Positions 1 through 7,523 of a stretch of DNA of 64,000 nucleotides are shown here, piece after piece (positions within the stretch are counted from its first letter, which is position 1; every line of letters begins with the position of its first letter). The position numbers and the translations under genes were made by a program. The DNA is from WJKG01 sp964627305 (GTDB lineage: Bacteria; Zixibacteria; MSB-5A5; GN15; FEB-12). Under the pieces are notes generated by a model that ran no database searches, was not told the DNA's origin, and saw nothing but the letters and a program-made list of their open reading frames with translations. The stretch lies in assembly GCA_964627305.1 (NCBI GenBank), contig CAZVHP010000006.1, forward strand, positions 136,297 through 200,296. The letters are read 5' to 3'.

Positions 1-28
1 ATTTCGCTTGTTTGCGCGCCTGCTTTCA

Positions 29-175
29 TCAAGTACGATCCTCTGTCCATGCCAGCTTACCGGACTTGAGCCATTTGTCGAGTTCCTTCGCATCGAACCG
101 CCCTCGCCGCCCGACCCTCGTGCGTCAGCAATCTTCCTTCCCAGGCCAGCTTACATGCAGTCGACCCATCCTCAT
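29..175 (-). pseudogene. broken excisionase-like helix-turn-helix fragment
   Basis: From an ATG at 175 the minus-strand frame gives 16 codons and then an in-frame UGA (125-127). Beyond it the same frame continues with RVGRRGRFDAKELDKWL and ends with a stop at 29-31. That string matches the C-terminal half of small excisionase/MerR-like DNA-binding domains (the wing motif RVGRR.RF followed by ..LD.WL). The N-terminal recognition helix is not visible, so this looks like a decayed fragment. A UGA in a genome with Sec machinery could in principle be read through, but nothing here resembles a selenoprotein. The family recognition is from motif memory only. Confidence 0.3.
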
Positions 176-294
176 GGTACTGCGCAGCTTCAATGATTGT
201 CAATCATTTGGTGTCCAACAATCTCGCTCCAACACGTCCACTCGTCCGTCGAGTAGTGTCGCGCTATTCTGAGAAATGCCGGGTAGTGTCAACT

Positions 295-324
295 AATATG
301 CCACAAACGTTGGCGGCTTGTCAA
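295..324 (-). promoter_or_regulatory. sigma-70-type promoter candidate
   Basis: Minus-strand TTGACA (319-324) and CATATT (295-300) are 18 bases apart. It points left, toward the excisionase-like fragment, away from fliJ. The -35 box is perfect; the -10 is fair. Two copies of a GACACTACYC motif lie just downstream (about 260 and 285) and could be operator half-sites. Confidence 0.35.
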
Positions 325-456
325 GACACGGTTTCGTTGTTGTTTTCACAGCCCCCTGAAATGCCCCCCAATGCCCCCTCCGACACTTTCCGAAGCTCTC
401 CCGCATTGTCGCCACATGACCCGCCCCGATACACCCCCACAACCCGATTCCGTTGG

Positions 457-924
457 CTATTTGTCGTTCTTCCTGCGGGCGCGCTGTTGCTGCTGATAGC
501 TCATGATCGCTATCTCGTCGGCTTCTTTGGTCTCCTGCGCCTGAACCATCTGTTGGTGGCGCTTCTGTTGCCGTTCCTTCAGCTTCTCATATACCTTCTT
601 CTGCTTGGTGGCCTCCACCAGGGCACGCCGCTTGGCCTCCACATTGCGCTCCAGAACCTTCAGCATCTCGCCGCCGGTCAGCGTGTCCTTCTTCAGCTTC
701 AGCAAATAGCGCGAGTAGATCAGCAGCTCAGCCACCGACATCTTTCCGGACATCTCGTCGCGCTGACGGTCAAGCGTGCCGGCCCGCTCAGCATCAATCT
801 TCTCCAGCGACCTCTTCTGCTCCAACGCCTTGCCCCGGGCCACAGCGTGGTCCTTCTGGCGCTCCTTCTCAATATGAGCCTTCATCTTCAGCAGAGGCTC
901 AAGGCGATATGCGAATTTCTTCAT
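457..924 (-). CDS. fliJ: flagellar export chaperone FliJ
   Basis: FliJ is a small cytoplasmic coiled-coil protein that joins the FliI ATPase ring to the export gate of the flagellar type III secretion system. The 155-residue product is almost entirely charged helix, with Lys/Arg/Glu/Gln-rich heptads from about residue 5 to the end, which fits FliJ in size and shape. The sequence is poorly conserved, so the call rests mostly on position directly after fliI. The start chosen is ATG at 924 (MKKFAYRLEPLL, a typical FliJ beginning); a TTG twelve bases further upstream is possible. Either start lies inside the end of fliI (26-base overlap), so the two are probably translationally coupled. It is the last recognisable gene of the flagellar operon here. 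Confidence 0.8.
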   Translation of the reverse strand: MKKFAYRLEPLLKMKAHIEKERQKDHAVARGKALEQKRSLEKIDAERAGTLDRQRDEMSGKMSVAELLIYSRYLLKLKKDTLTGGEMLKVLERNVEAKRRALVEATKQKKVYEKLKERQQKRHQQMVQAQETKEADEIAIMSYQQQQRARRKNDK

Positions 925-2326
925 GCCGTTGCTCAAGTGGTTTGGGTTGCGTCATGCCTCTCTTTTTGCCCGTGTCGGATCCAGCCCCGGCCTTCTGAGC
1001 CGTTGCCTTCTCTTCATACATGATCCGTCGCAGTTGTTCGACAGACTCCGCATGATCACACAACTGCGTGATCCCCTGTCTGAGAAAATCGTTCAACGGC
1101 TCCATCCGGGCAATCGCGTTGTCGATCTTGTCACTGGCCCCCTTGACATAGGCACCAATATTGATCAGGTCCTCGTTCTCACGATAGATCGCAAGCACCT
1201 CGCGCATCTTCTGCGCCAGCTCGACATCCTCAGGAGGACTCACCTCCTTCATCAGGCGGCTGATCGAATCCAGAATGTCCACCGCCGGGTACTGGTTCAT
1301 AGCCGCCAGTCGTCGCGACAACGTGATATGCCCGTCCAGGATCGACCGCACCGCATCGGAAATCGGCTCGTTGAAATCATCTCCCTCCACCAGCACCGTG
1401 TAAACCCCGGTGATCGACCCCCGGTCGGACTGCCCCGAACGTTCCAGCAACCGCGGCAGCATCCCAAAGACCGATGGCGTGTATCCCTTCGCTGTCGGCG
1501 GCTCCCCGACAGCAATGCCCACCTCGCGCTGGGCCATGGCGATTCGTGTCAGAGAATCCATCATCAACATGACGTCCATCCCCTCATCACGAAAATGCTC
1601 CGCAATGGCCGTTGCCACCATCGCCCCCTTGATGCGTATCAGCGACGGCTGATCGGAGGTCACCGCCACCACGACTGTCCGCTTCATGCCCTCAGGCCCA
1701 AGGTCCCGTTCGATAAACTCCCGCACCTCCCGGCCACGCTCCCCCACCAGCGCCACCACGTTGACATCGGCAGTCGAACCGCGGGCTATCATACCCAGCA
1801 TCACCGACTTCCCCACCCCCGAACCCGCGAATACGCCCATCCGCTGGCCCTTGCCAATGGTGGCAGCCAGATCGATCGCCTTTATTCCCGTATAGACCGC
1901 GTCCCGGATACGGCGACGTTTCAGTGCCGGCAACGGTTCCGAGATAATCGACCGCGTCTGGCGCGTCATCAACGGACCCTTGCCATCAATCGGTTCTCCC
2001 AGGCCACCGATCACCCGCCCGATCAGCCCCCGGCCCACCGGCACACGTAGCTGCTCCGACGTTGAGGTCACGATCGCCCCCGGCGTGATACCGCTTATCG
2101 GCCCCAAAGGCATCAGATACAGATGATTGTCCCGGAACCCCACAACCTCCGCCAGAACCCGCCCCCCGTCATCCCGATTCTCTATCTGGCACAGCCGGCC
2201 TATCGAAATCGCCGGCCCCGCCGACTCGATCACCATCCCCACCACCTGGGTCACCTTGCCGAAGTGCCTGACCGTGTTGACACGGGCGATGCGCTCGGCA
2301 TACATGTCATACGGCAAATACGTCAC
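899..2326 (-). CDS. fliI: flagellum-specific ATPase FliI
   Basis: FliI is the cytoplasmic ATPase of the flagellar export apparatus and is related to the F1 beta subunit. The 475-residue protein has the expected N-terminal beta-barrel, a Walker A loop AGSGVGKS at about residues 167-174, the GERGREV segment, the Walker B run MLMMDSLTR, and the ATP-synthase signature region around PSVFGMLPRLLERSG. The C-terminus carries about 20 extra polar residues after the usual end. The start is GTG at 2326, with the SD GAGGAG (2333-2338) six bases upstream inside the end of fliH; the two genes are only three bases apart. The order fliF-G-H-I-J is the classical one, so the assignment is secure. Confidence 0.97.
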   Translation of the reverse strand: MTYLPYDMYAERIARVNTVRHFGKVTQVVGMVIESAGPAISIGRLCQIENRDDGGRVLAEVVGFRDNHLYLMPLGPISGITPGAIVTSTSEQLRVPVGRGLIGRVIGGLGEPIDGKGPLMTRQTRSIISEPLPALKRRRIRDAVYTGIKAIDLAATIGKGQRMGVFAGSGVGKSVMLGMIARGSTADVNVVALVGERGREVREFIERDLGPEGMKRTVVVAVTSDQPSLIRIKGAMVATAIAEHFRDEGMDVMLMMDSLTRIAMAQREVGIAVGEPPTAKGYTPSVFGMLPRLLERSGQSDRGSITGVYTVLVEGDDFNEPISDAVRSILDGHITLSRRLAAMNQYPAVDILDSISRLMKEVSPPEDVELAQKMREVLAIYRENEDLINIGAYVKGASDKIDNAIARMEPLNDFLRQGITQLCDHAESVEQLRRIMYEEKATAQKAGAGSDTGKKRGMTQPKPLEQRHEEIRISP

Positions 2327-2329
2327 GGG

Positions 2330-3037
2330 CTACTCCTCAGATGACGCGATGGTTGTCTCAATGATCTCCAACTGCGACTCAAGGCGCGCATCGATATCAC
2401 CCGATGGCGTCTCGATGAAACAGCCGCCGTATCTCACTCGCGGATCGGGTAGTATCTCGATACCCTTTATGGACGTTGATCCCTCCAGAAACGTGTTGAT
2501 GTGCTGTTCGACAACCGGCAGATGCCTGGGGTTGACCTTGATCTTCAGTTGCGAACGGTCCGCCAGGCTCTCGATGACGCCATTGATCAGCTTCACCGTC
2601 ATCTCAGGATCAGCCTCAAAGGCATTGCAAGTGACTTTCCTGCTGGTCTGAATCACCAGTTGCAGCACCTGCTGCTTCGCTTCATCCAACAGGGCCTGGC
2701 GCTGCGCGATCACCTGGCCTATCGCCTGCTCGAAATCCCCAAGCACCTTCTGTGCCTCGGCCTTCCCGACCGCCAGCCCGGCCGCGTGACCCTTCTCGTA
2801 GCCCTCTTTTAGACCCTTCTGGTAGTCGGCCTGACGGTCCCTGCGGTAGGCCTCTTCAATCTTGTGTATCTCCTGAATGGGAATCGACTTCGATCCATCG
2901 GGGTGCGTCATGACCGTCACCAGCGGAAACAGCCCCCCCAGCTTCTTCTCCGCCGCGTATTCCCGCTCGAGATCGCACAAGACCTCCCCGATCACAACCT
3001 CACTGCCCCTGCGCACGTTGCGAAGCAGATTAGACAA
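2330..3037 (-). CDS. fliH: flagellar assembly protein FliH
   Basis: FliH is the stator-like regulator that binds FliI and tethers it to the export gate or the C ring. The 235-residue product has the typical central helix with repeated glycine heptads (YQKGLKEGYEKGHAAGLAVG, residues about 70-90) followed by the globular C-terminal domain (ILPDPRVRYGGCFIETPSG). The frame is open for another 99 bases upstream, but that would lie deep inside fliG. The preferred start is TTG at 3037, which overlaps the fliG stop by eight bases and has a strong AAGGAGG SD (3044-3050) six to seven bases ahead. Translation is therefore probably coupled to fliG. Confidence 0.9.
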   Translation of the reverse strand: MSNLLRNVRRGSEVVIGEVLCDLEREYAAEKKLGGLFPLVTVMTHPDGSKSIPIQEIHKIEEAYRRDRQADYQKGLKEGYEKGHAAGLAVGKAEAQKVLGDFEQAIGQVIAQRQALLDEAKQQVLQLVIQTSRKVTCNAFEADPEMTVKLINGVIESLADRSQLKIKVNPRHLPVVEQHINTFLEGSTSIKGIEILPDPRVRYGGCFIETPSGDIDARLESQLEIIETTIASSEE

Positions 3038-4046
3038 TGACTTCCTCCTTGCCGCCACGACCGGAGATAATGATCTGCCCCTCTTCTTCGAGCCGGCGTA
3101 CCGATTCCACGATTCGAGACTGCGCCGCCTCGACATCCGAAAGACGAGTCGGACCCATAAACTCCATCTCCTCGTTGATCATGACCGCAACACGTTCGGA
3201 TACATTGCCGAAGATCTTGGTCTTGACCTCATCGCTGGCCGCCTTGAGCGCCAGCGATAGATCCTTCGTCTCCACTTCCTTGAGCAGTCGCTGCACGGAC
3301 CGATCATCCAGAAGCGTGATGTCATCGAAGACAAACATCATGTTCTTGATCTCCGCCGCCAGGTCCGGGTCCTCCGCCTCCAGCGACTGCAGGATGTTCT
3401 TCTCCGCGGAGGTATCGATCAGGTTCAACAACTCAGCGATCGCCTTGGCGCCGCCGGTCGGAGACAACTCCCGACCGCCGGAGCTCTCAAAATGACTCTC
3501 CAGCGTTTGCTCGATCTCGTGCAGAACATCCGGCGAAATCTTCTCCATCGTCGCAATCCGTAACGATACCTCGGCCTGCAATTCCGGCGATAACTCCGAA
3601 AGCACCACCGCCGCCTGTTGTATGGCCAGCTGTGTCAGAATCAATGCGATCGTCTGTGGATGTTCACCCTGAAGGAACCCGGAGAGTTGCTTGGGGTCCA
3701 CCTCCTTGAGCAGTGAGAAGCCACGTGACCGTATGGAACCCTCCAGCCGGTGCATGATCTGGGAAGCGCGCTGCAAACCAACCGCCTTCTCCAGAATCTC
3801 CTTGGCGAAATCGATACCACCCTGCGAAATGTACTGGCGAGCCATGAAGATCTGGTGGCACTCTTTTATTATCTCCTCTTCGACATCCGGTGAAACATCT
3901 CTGAGATTGGCGATCTCGATTGTGATCTTCTCAAGGTCCTGCTCGTGCATGTCCTTGAGCACCAGCGCCGAGACCTCGGGCCCGAACGCCACCAGCGCAA
4001 TCGCCGCCTTCTGAACCGCCGTCAGATTCTCTATCTTCGTTTCCAT
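3030..4046 (-). CDS. fliG: flagellar motor switch protein FliG
   Basis: FliG forms the rotor ring on FliF, receives torque from MotA and takes part in CheY-driven switching. The 338-residue length is normal. The middle domain contains the EHPQTIALIL motif at about residue 127, which contacts FliM. The C-terminal torque helix shows the alternating charged residues LLDDRSVQRLLKEVETKDLSLALKAA, followed by the conserved FGNVSERVAVMINEEMEFMGP. The ATG start is at 4046, sixteen bases after the fliF stop; the SD is weak. FliM and FliN are not in the window and must be encoded elsewhere. Confidence 0.97.
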   Translation of the reverse strand: METKIENLTAVQKAAIALVAFGPEVSALVLKDMHEQDLEKITIEIANLRDVSPDVEEEIIKECHQIFMARQYISQGGIDFAKEILEKAVGLQRASQIMHRLEGSIRSRGFSLLKEVDPKQLSGFLQGEHPQTIALILTQLAIQQAAVVLSELSPELQAEVSLRIATMEKISPDVLHEIEQTLESHFESSGGRELSPTGGAKAIAELLNLIDTSAEKNILQSLEAEDPDLAAEIKNMMFVFDDITLLDDRSVQRLLKEVETKDLSLALKAASDEVKTKIFGNVSERVAVMINEEMEFMGPTRLSDVEAAQSRIVESVRRLEEEGQIIISGRGGKEEVIV

Positions 4047-4062
4047 ACTCAGTATCGCCTGT

Positions 4063-5631
4063 CTAATCGACCATCAGGGTTCTGATTACCTTGGCCATCT
4101 CATCCGGCTGCTTCCGAGCGGTCTCACGAATCTGATCAACCAGCCGGTTCTTGCGCTCTTCCTCCTTGATCGACAGATCCAGCTCTTCCGCCTCCTGCGG
4201 CTCCGTCTGGCCTGCTGCGGCCACAACCGGCTCCGTGACCGGCTGCGGCGGCGGCACCATAAGCTTACCCAGAGCCGCAAACAACTTGCGCGCCTTCTTT
4301 CGGAAATACAGTAACAGGAACAGAATCAGCAGTACGTAGCCAACCTTGCGAGCTATCTCCATGTAGAAATCGCGCATATACATCGAGTCCAGCGCCTGGC
4401 GGTCCTGACGCAGATCCTGCCGATCAAACGCCAGATTGACCATCTCAATCTGGTCCTCACGCTCACCGTTAAACCCGACCGCATTCTTCACGATATTCGC
4501 CAGACGATCCAGCTCCTCCTGCGGCCGCGGCTGATATACCGTCTCTACAGCCCCGTTATCACTGACTACCTCGCTGTACGTCCCGTCGACCAACACAGCC
4601 ACCGAAAGCCGCTGGACAGTGCCAACCGCATTGACAATGTGCTCTACCGTCTTGTTTATCTCATAATTCGTGACCACCGTCTCGCTGTTCTCTTCACTCG
4701 TGCTCTCCGCCTCCTCCGGTGCCCTGTCCTCCGCTCTGCTGCCCCCCTTCGTGCGCTGCTCGCTCCGGATCGTAGCACTATTCGGGTCATACAGCTCCGA
4801 CTGCCTCTCCACCTGCTGGAAATTCAAATCGGCCGTGACGCGCACCACCGACTTGTCCGCCCCCAGCACATTGTCCAGCATGGACTGCGCCTTGTCCTGA
4901 AGGTACCGCTCGACGTTCTGACGCACCTCCAACTGCGAGCTGGACAGCCCGGCCAGCATATCAGCCTGGTCGCCGGAAGACAGAAGATTGCCGTCATAGT
5001 CAACAATAGTGATATTCTTCGGAGCCAGTCCCTCGACCGAGGACGCGACCAAATGCGTCACCCCCTTGATCTGCGACTTGGAAAGCCCGCCCGCCGCCAG
5101 CTTCAACACCACCGAGGCAGTGGCCTCGCGCTGATCCTCTCGGAACAGCCGCTCCTTCGGCATAACGATATGCACCCGCGCCGCCTTCACCTCGGATAGC
5201 TGCATGATGGTACGCGTCAACTCCCCTTCGAGCGCGCGACGGAAATTCAGGTTCTGCAGAAAGTCGGTCATGCCCAACTGACTGTTGTCGAAGATCGAAT
5301 ACCCCACCGAGCCACTCGTCGGCAACCCCTGACCGGCCAGTTCCAGACGCACCTGGTAAACCCTGTCGGAAGGAACCTCGACCGATGACCCACCATCGGA
5401 TATCTGGTATGGAATCTTCTGATCGTTCAGATACGATACGATCTCTCCAGCCTCATTCTGACTCAGATTAGTGTACAGACGGGCATACGAGACGCTGTTG
5501 ATCCAGCCGACCATGAATATCAGACCGACAACACTCCCGGCAATTACTCCCAGCAGCATCATCACCTGACTGGCCGACATCCGACCAACCCAGTCCATCA
5601 GGGACTGTGCGAAATTCTTTAGGCTTTCCAT
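4063..5631 (-). CDS. fliF: flagellar MS-ring protein FliF
   Basis: FliF builds the MS ring in the inner membrane, the base on which the flagellum assembles. The 522-residue protein has an N-terminal membrane helix (about 21-43, MMLLGVIAGSVVGLIFMVGW), the periplasmic ring-building domains with LARLYTNL-type and RVHIVMPKE motifs, a low-complexity acidic loop near residues 290-320, and a second membrane helix near 425-445 (VGYVLLILFLLLYF) before a cytoplasmic tail that binds FliG. I place the start at ATG 5631, directly behind GGAAGGAG; an in-frame ATG at 5676 has no SD and would add 15 untypical residues. A hairpin followed by a T run lies just upstream (5690-5721). Confidence 0.96.
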   Translation of the reverse strand: MESLKNFAQSLMDWVGRMSASQVMMLLGVIAGSVVGLIFMVGWINSVSYARLYTNLSQNEAGEIVSYLNDQKIPYQISDGGSSVEVPSDRVYQVRLELAGQGLPTSGSVGYSIFDNSQLGMTDFLQNLNFRRALEGELTRTIMQLSEVKAARVHIVMPKERLFREDQREATASVVLKLAAGGLSKSQIKGVTHLVASSVEGLAPKNITIVDYDGNLLSSGDQADMLAGLSSSQLEVRQNVERYLQDKAQSMLDNVLGADKSVVRVTADLNFQQVERQSELYDPNSATIRSEQRTKGGSRAEDRAPEEAESTSEENSETVVTNYEINKTVEHIVNAVGTVQRLSVAVLVDGTYSEVVSDNGAVETVYQPRPQEELDRLANIVKNAVGFNGEREDQIEMVNLAFDRQDLRQDRQALDSMYMRDFYMEIARKVGYVLLILFLLLYFRKKARKLFAALGKLMVPPPQPVTEPVVAAAGQTEPQEAEELDLSIKEEERKNRLVDQIRETARKQPDEMAKVIRTLMVD

Positions 5632-5685
5632 ACTCCTTCCTATGTTGTCATATTCACCAGGGGCACCGCCATCCATGGCAGTGAG

Positions 5686-5721
5686 AAAAGGAGCCGCCAG
5701 CCGTCCATGCCCGGCGACTCC
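5686..5721 (-). terminator. terminator-like hairpin between fliE and fliF
   Basis: On the minus strand GGAGTCGCC pairs with GGCGGCTCC (nine pairs, one G-T) around a 14-base loop and is followed by TTTTCTC. This is a good intrinsic-terminator shape, yet it lies inside an apparent operon. It may attenuate transcription so that fliF and later genes are made at a different level from flgB-flgC-fliE. No clear new promoter is visible between it and fliF. Confidence 0.5.
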
Positions 5722-5734
5722 CTTCAGTCGCCTT

Positions 5735-6055
5735 CTACATAGGCATCCTCATAATCTCGTTGTAAGCATTGAGCAGCTTGTTCCTGATCTCCAGCAGCAG
5801 ATCGGTCGCAATCCCGGCCTCGCGCGCCTTGATCATGACCTGGTGCAACTCAACCGGCTCCCCTTCCATGAACGCCTGCTGAATCTGCGCGGAGTCACCC
5901 TGGATAGCGTTCACCTCACTGAGCAGATTGCTCAGCATCTCCGTGAATTGCGCCGACTGCGCCTCCTTGGGCAGGGCCCCTTGACCCGCTGACACGCCGG
6001 ACGTCTCGATAAGCCCCGGAACATGGAAACCGATATTGTTGATCGGGTTACCCAT
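5735..6055 (-). CDS. fliE: flagellar hook-basal body protein FliE
   Basis: FliE is the small rod/MS-ring adapter secreted early in flagellar assembly. The 106-residue product carries the C-terminal FliE signature EPVELHQVMIKAREAGIATDLLLEIRNKLLNAYNEIMRMPM-like region, read here as VMIKAREAG, LLEIRNKLL and AYNEIMRMPM; the last of these is characteristic of the family. The start is ATG 6055; a GTG immediately before it (6058) overlaps the stop of the upstream gene, so coupling by a TAGTGATG junction is likely. It sits between the rod genes flgB/flgC and fliF, the usual place. Confidence 0.93.
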   Translation of the reverse strand: MGNPINNIGFHVPGLIETSGVSAGQGALPKEAQSAQFTEMLSNLLSEVNAIQGDSAQIQQAFMEGEPVELHQVMIKAREAGIATDLLLEIRNKLLNAYNEIMRMPM

Positions 6056-6057
6056 CA

Positions 6058-6387
6058 CTATGCCTTAATGTCTATCCGCGTGCCGATCTTTGCCTCACCC
6101 AGAGACTGACCGGCCTGTCTGCTGTATCCGGGCCCGAAACGCTCCGAATCCTTGAACCGCTCGAACAGCAGATCAAGGGCGGCCCGCTCCTCCGCAGACA
6201 GGCTGTCCGCATAACTGCCACTGGCAGGGCGAACCGCAAGCTGCGACTCATCCTGCTGCCCCTGTGGAGCTATCGTCACGTGGCGGTTCGCTACAGACTT
6301 ATCCTGCTTTTCCACCTGCTGTGAGTCGGCTCTCTGCTGGCGAGTAAGCTGCTGATACGCCTGAATGCCAATAGGATTGATCTTCAT
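6058..6387 (-). CDS. small flagellar-operon protein of unknown function
   Basis: A 109-residue hydrophilic protein lies between flgC and fliE. It has an excellent SD (GGAGGAAT, seven bases before ATG 6387), so it is surely translated. The first third is Gln/Arg-rich (MKINPIGIQAYQQLTRQQ), the middle is disordered, and a short helix (EERAALDLLFERF) precedes a C-terminal IGTRIDIKA. Small proteins ending in a G..(I/L)D(I/L)(R/K) tail are common in flagellar operons of deep-branching bacteria, but I cannot assign this one. An export chaperone or a FlgM-like regulator would be plausible; neither is shown by the sequence. Confidence 0.75.
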   Translation of the reverse strand: MKINPIGIQAYQQLTRQQRADSQQVEKQDKSVANRHVTIAPQGQQDESQLAVRPASGSYADSLSAEERAALDLLFERFKDSERFGPGYSRQAGQSLGEAKIGTRIDIKA

Positions 6388-6413
6388 GAACTATTCCTCC
6401 GAGAACCTGAGCG

Positions 6414-6908
6414 CTATATGTCCAGCGCGTTCTTGGCCATTGTCTTCGCTGTTGCAATTGCCGCCGCGTTGGCCTCATATCCACGCGAGGCAGCAATCAT
6501 ATCCACCATCTCCGTAACCACTTCTACATCGGGCATCTTCACATACCCATCCTCGTCCGCGTTCGGATGTCCCGGATCGTACACCAGCTTGAAACTGTCT
6601 CGTGGCGACTGGACCTCCTCGAACTCCGTCGAGGACACCTCAACCGAACGCCCCGTGCTGATTCCCCGCGCACCCATGTGACCCGCATGCGTCTGGTACA
6701 GCCGCCCGCGCGCCGAACGCAACTGGTCCTTGAACGAGGCCTCCGTCGCCTGTTCCTTCACGACCACGTGCTTACGACGATAAGGCCCCCCCTCGGCAGT
6801 CTCCGTCGTCTCCGCATTGGCGATATTCTGGGCGACCACATTCATCTTCGCCCGCTGCACCGACATCCCGCGCGATGAAAGCTCAATTGCGTTCAAAATT
6901 CCTGCCAT
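6414..6908 (-). CDS. flgC: flagellar proximal rod protein FlgC
   Basis: FlgC is one of the proximal rod proteins that cross the periplasm. The 164-residue product begins with the rod/hook N-terminal motif (SSRGMSVQRAKMNVVAQNIANAETT) and ends with the conserved C-terminal helix EMVDMIAASRGYEANAAAIATAKTMAKNALDI (here cited in parts: MVDMIAASRGYEAN and TAKTMAKNALDI), both diagnostic for FlgC. The DPGHPNADEDGYVKMPDV stretch in between is also typical. It follows flgB at a 22-base gap; start ATG 6908. Confidence 0.96.
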   Translation of the reverse strand: MAGILNAIELSSRGMSVQRAKMNVVAQNIANAETTETAEGGPYRRKHVVVKEQATEASFKDQLRSARGRLYQTHAGHMGARGISTGRSVEVSSTEFEEVQSPRDSFKLVYDPGHPNADEDGYVKMPDVEVVTEMVDMIAASRGYEANAAAIATAKTMAKNALDI

Positions 6909-6930
6909 AATTCACATAACCCTTCCCATA

Positions 6931-7344
6931 CTACTGCCCCTTGATCGCCTTCTGCAAACCCTCCAGCCGCAGCGCCAGCAATTTGGCGCCCACCGAAAAG
7001 GTCAGCTCGTTTTGGGCCATATTTGATATCTCACTGTCGATGTCCACCGAGTTGAACTCCCCGCCCCGGATCCTCTCATTGCTGATTTTCGGCGGCCGCT
7101 CCGGGTGGTTGCCCAGCGGAAGGTGCCCCTCATGAGTCAGCGTACCCGCAATCATCGTCTCATCGCCGAACGCACGCCGAACCTCGGCATGAAAGTCCAT
7201 CTGCTTGCTTTGATAACCGGCCGTGGTGGCATTGGCCACATTGCCCGCAACCAGCTTGTGACGAAGCGAACTCAGGTCCAGAAAATCGTTGTACTTCGGC
7301 ACGCCGGCGCGGTTGAATATGAACTGAGTAATCATATTTGACAT
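6931..7344 (-). CDS. flgB: flagellar proximal rod protein FlgB
   Basis: FlgB is the rod subunit next to FliE. The 137-residue length is normal. The N-terminal rod signature is present as LRHKLVAGNVANATTAGYQ at about residues 27-45, and the C-terminal helix as ISNMAQNELTFSVGAKLLALRLEGLQKAI. It is the first gene of the basal-body operon. A sigma-54 promoter with exact -24/-12 geometry lies at 7386-7401, leaving an untranslated leader of about 30 bases that includes AGGATGAG as SD. Confidence 0.95.
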   Translation of the reverse strand: MSNMITQFIFNRAGVPKYNDFLDLSSLRHKLVAGNVANATTAGYQSKQMDFHAEVRRAFGDETMIAGTLTHEGHLPLGNHPERPPKISNERIRGGEFNSVDIDSEISNMAQNELTFSVGAKLLALRLEGLQKAIKGQ

Positions 7345-7385
7345 CGCAAAGTCTCATCCTATGAGTTCTTCTCAGGCAATCTGTT

Positions 7386-7401
7386 CGCAAGACTAATGCC
7401 A
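7386..7401 (-). promoter_or_regulatory. sigma-54 (-24/-12) promoter of the flgB operon
   Basis: The minus strand reads TTGGCATTAGTCTTGCG. The invariant GG (7400-7399) and GC (7388-7387) are exactly ten bases apart, and the flanks match TGGCAy...TTGC well. The transcription start would fall near 7376, about 30 bases before the flgB ATG. A matching activator with a GAFTDA loop is encoded 2 kb away at 9263-10615. No binding site for that activator was identified, though the 120 bases between here and motB would be the place. Confidence 0.75.
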
Positions 7402-7523
7402 AACTGCCCGACCAATTGCTGAATCTGTTGCAGGATAACGCATTGCGTCGCGATTACCGCCGAACCAAGCGGCCCCGACAAGCCCCCGAAAGGAAACGAT
7501 TTCCTGATAACAGTGGAAGAAAC

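Larger units (their letters stand above)
1..456. other. gene-poor stretch left of fliJ
   Basis: No intact gene is recognisable. On the minus strand it holds a promoter-like pair (295-324) followed by a short broken helix-turn-helix fragment (29-175). Two similar pieces, GTAAGCTGGC followed by CTGG or ATGG, recur about 95 bases apart on the minus strand (near 53 and 150), which suggests a small local duplication. No further flagellar gene follows fliJ leftwards inside the window. Confidence 0.5.

Noticed and set aside
125..127. In-frame UGA as a possible selenocysteine codon in the excisionase-like fragment
   Set aside because: Known Sec proteins are redox enzymes; the frame before the UGA does not resemble the rest of the domain, and no SECIS-like hairpin was evident after it.
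193..1023. 276-codon plus-strand frame at the left edge
   Set aside because: Antisense to fliJ and part of fliI; Leu/His-rich translation typical of shadow frames.
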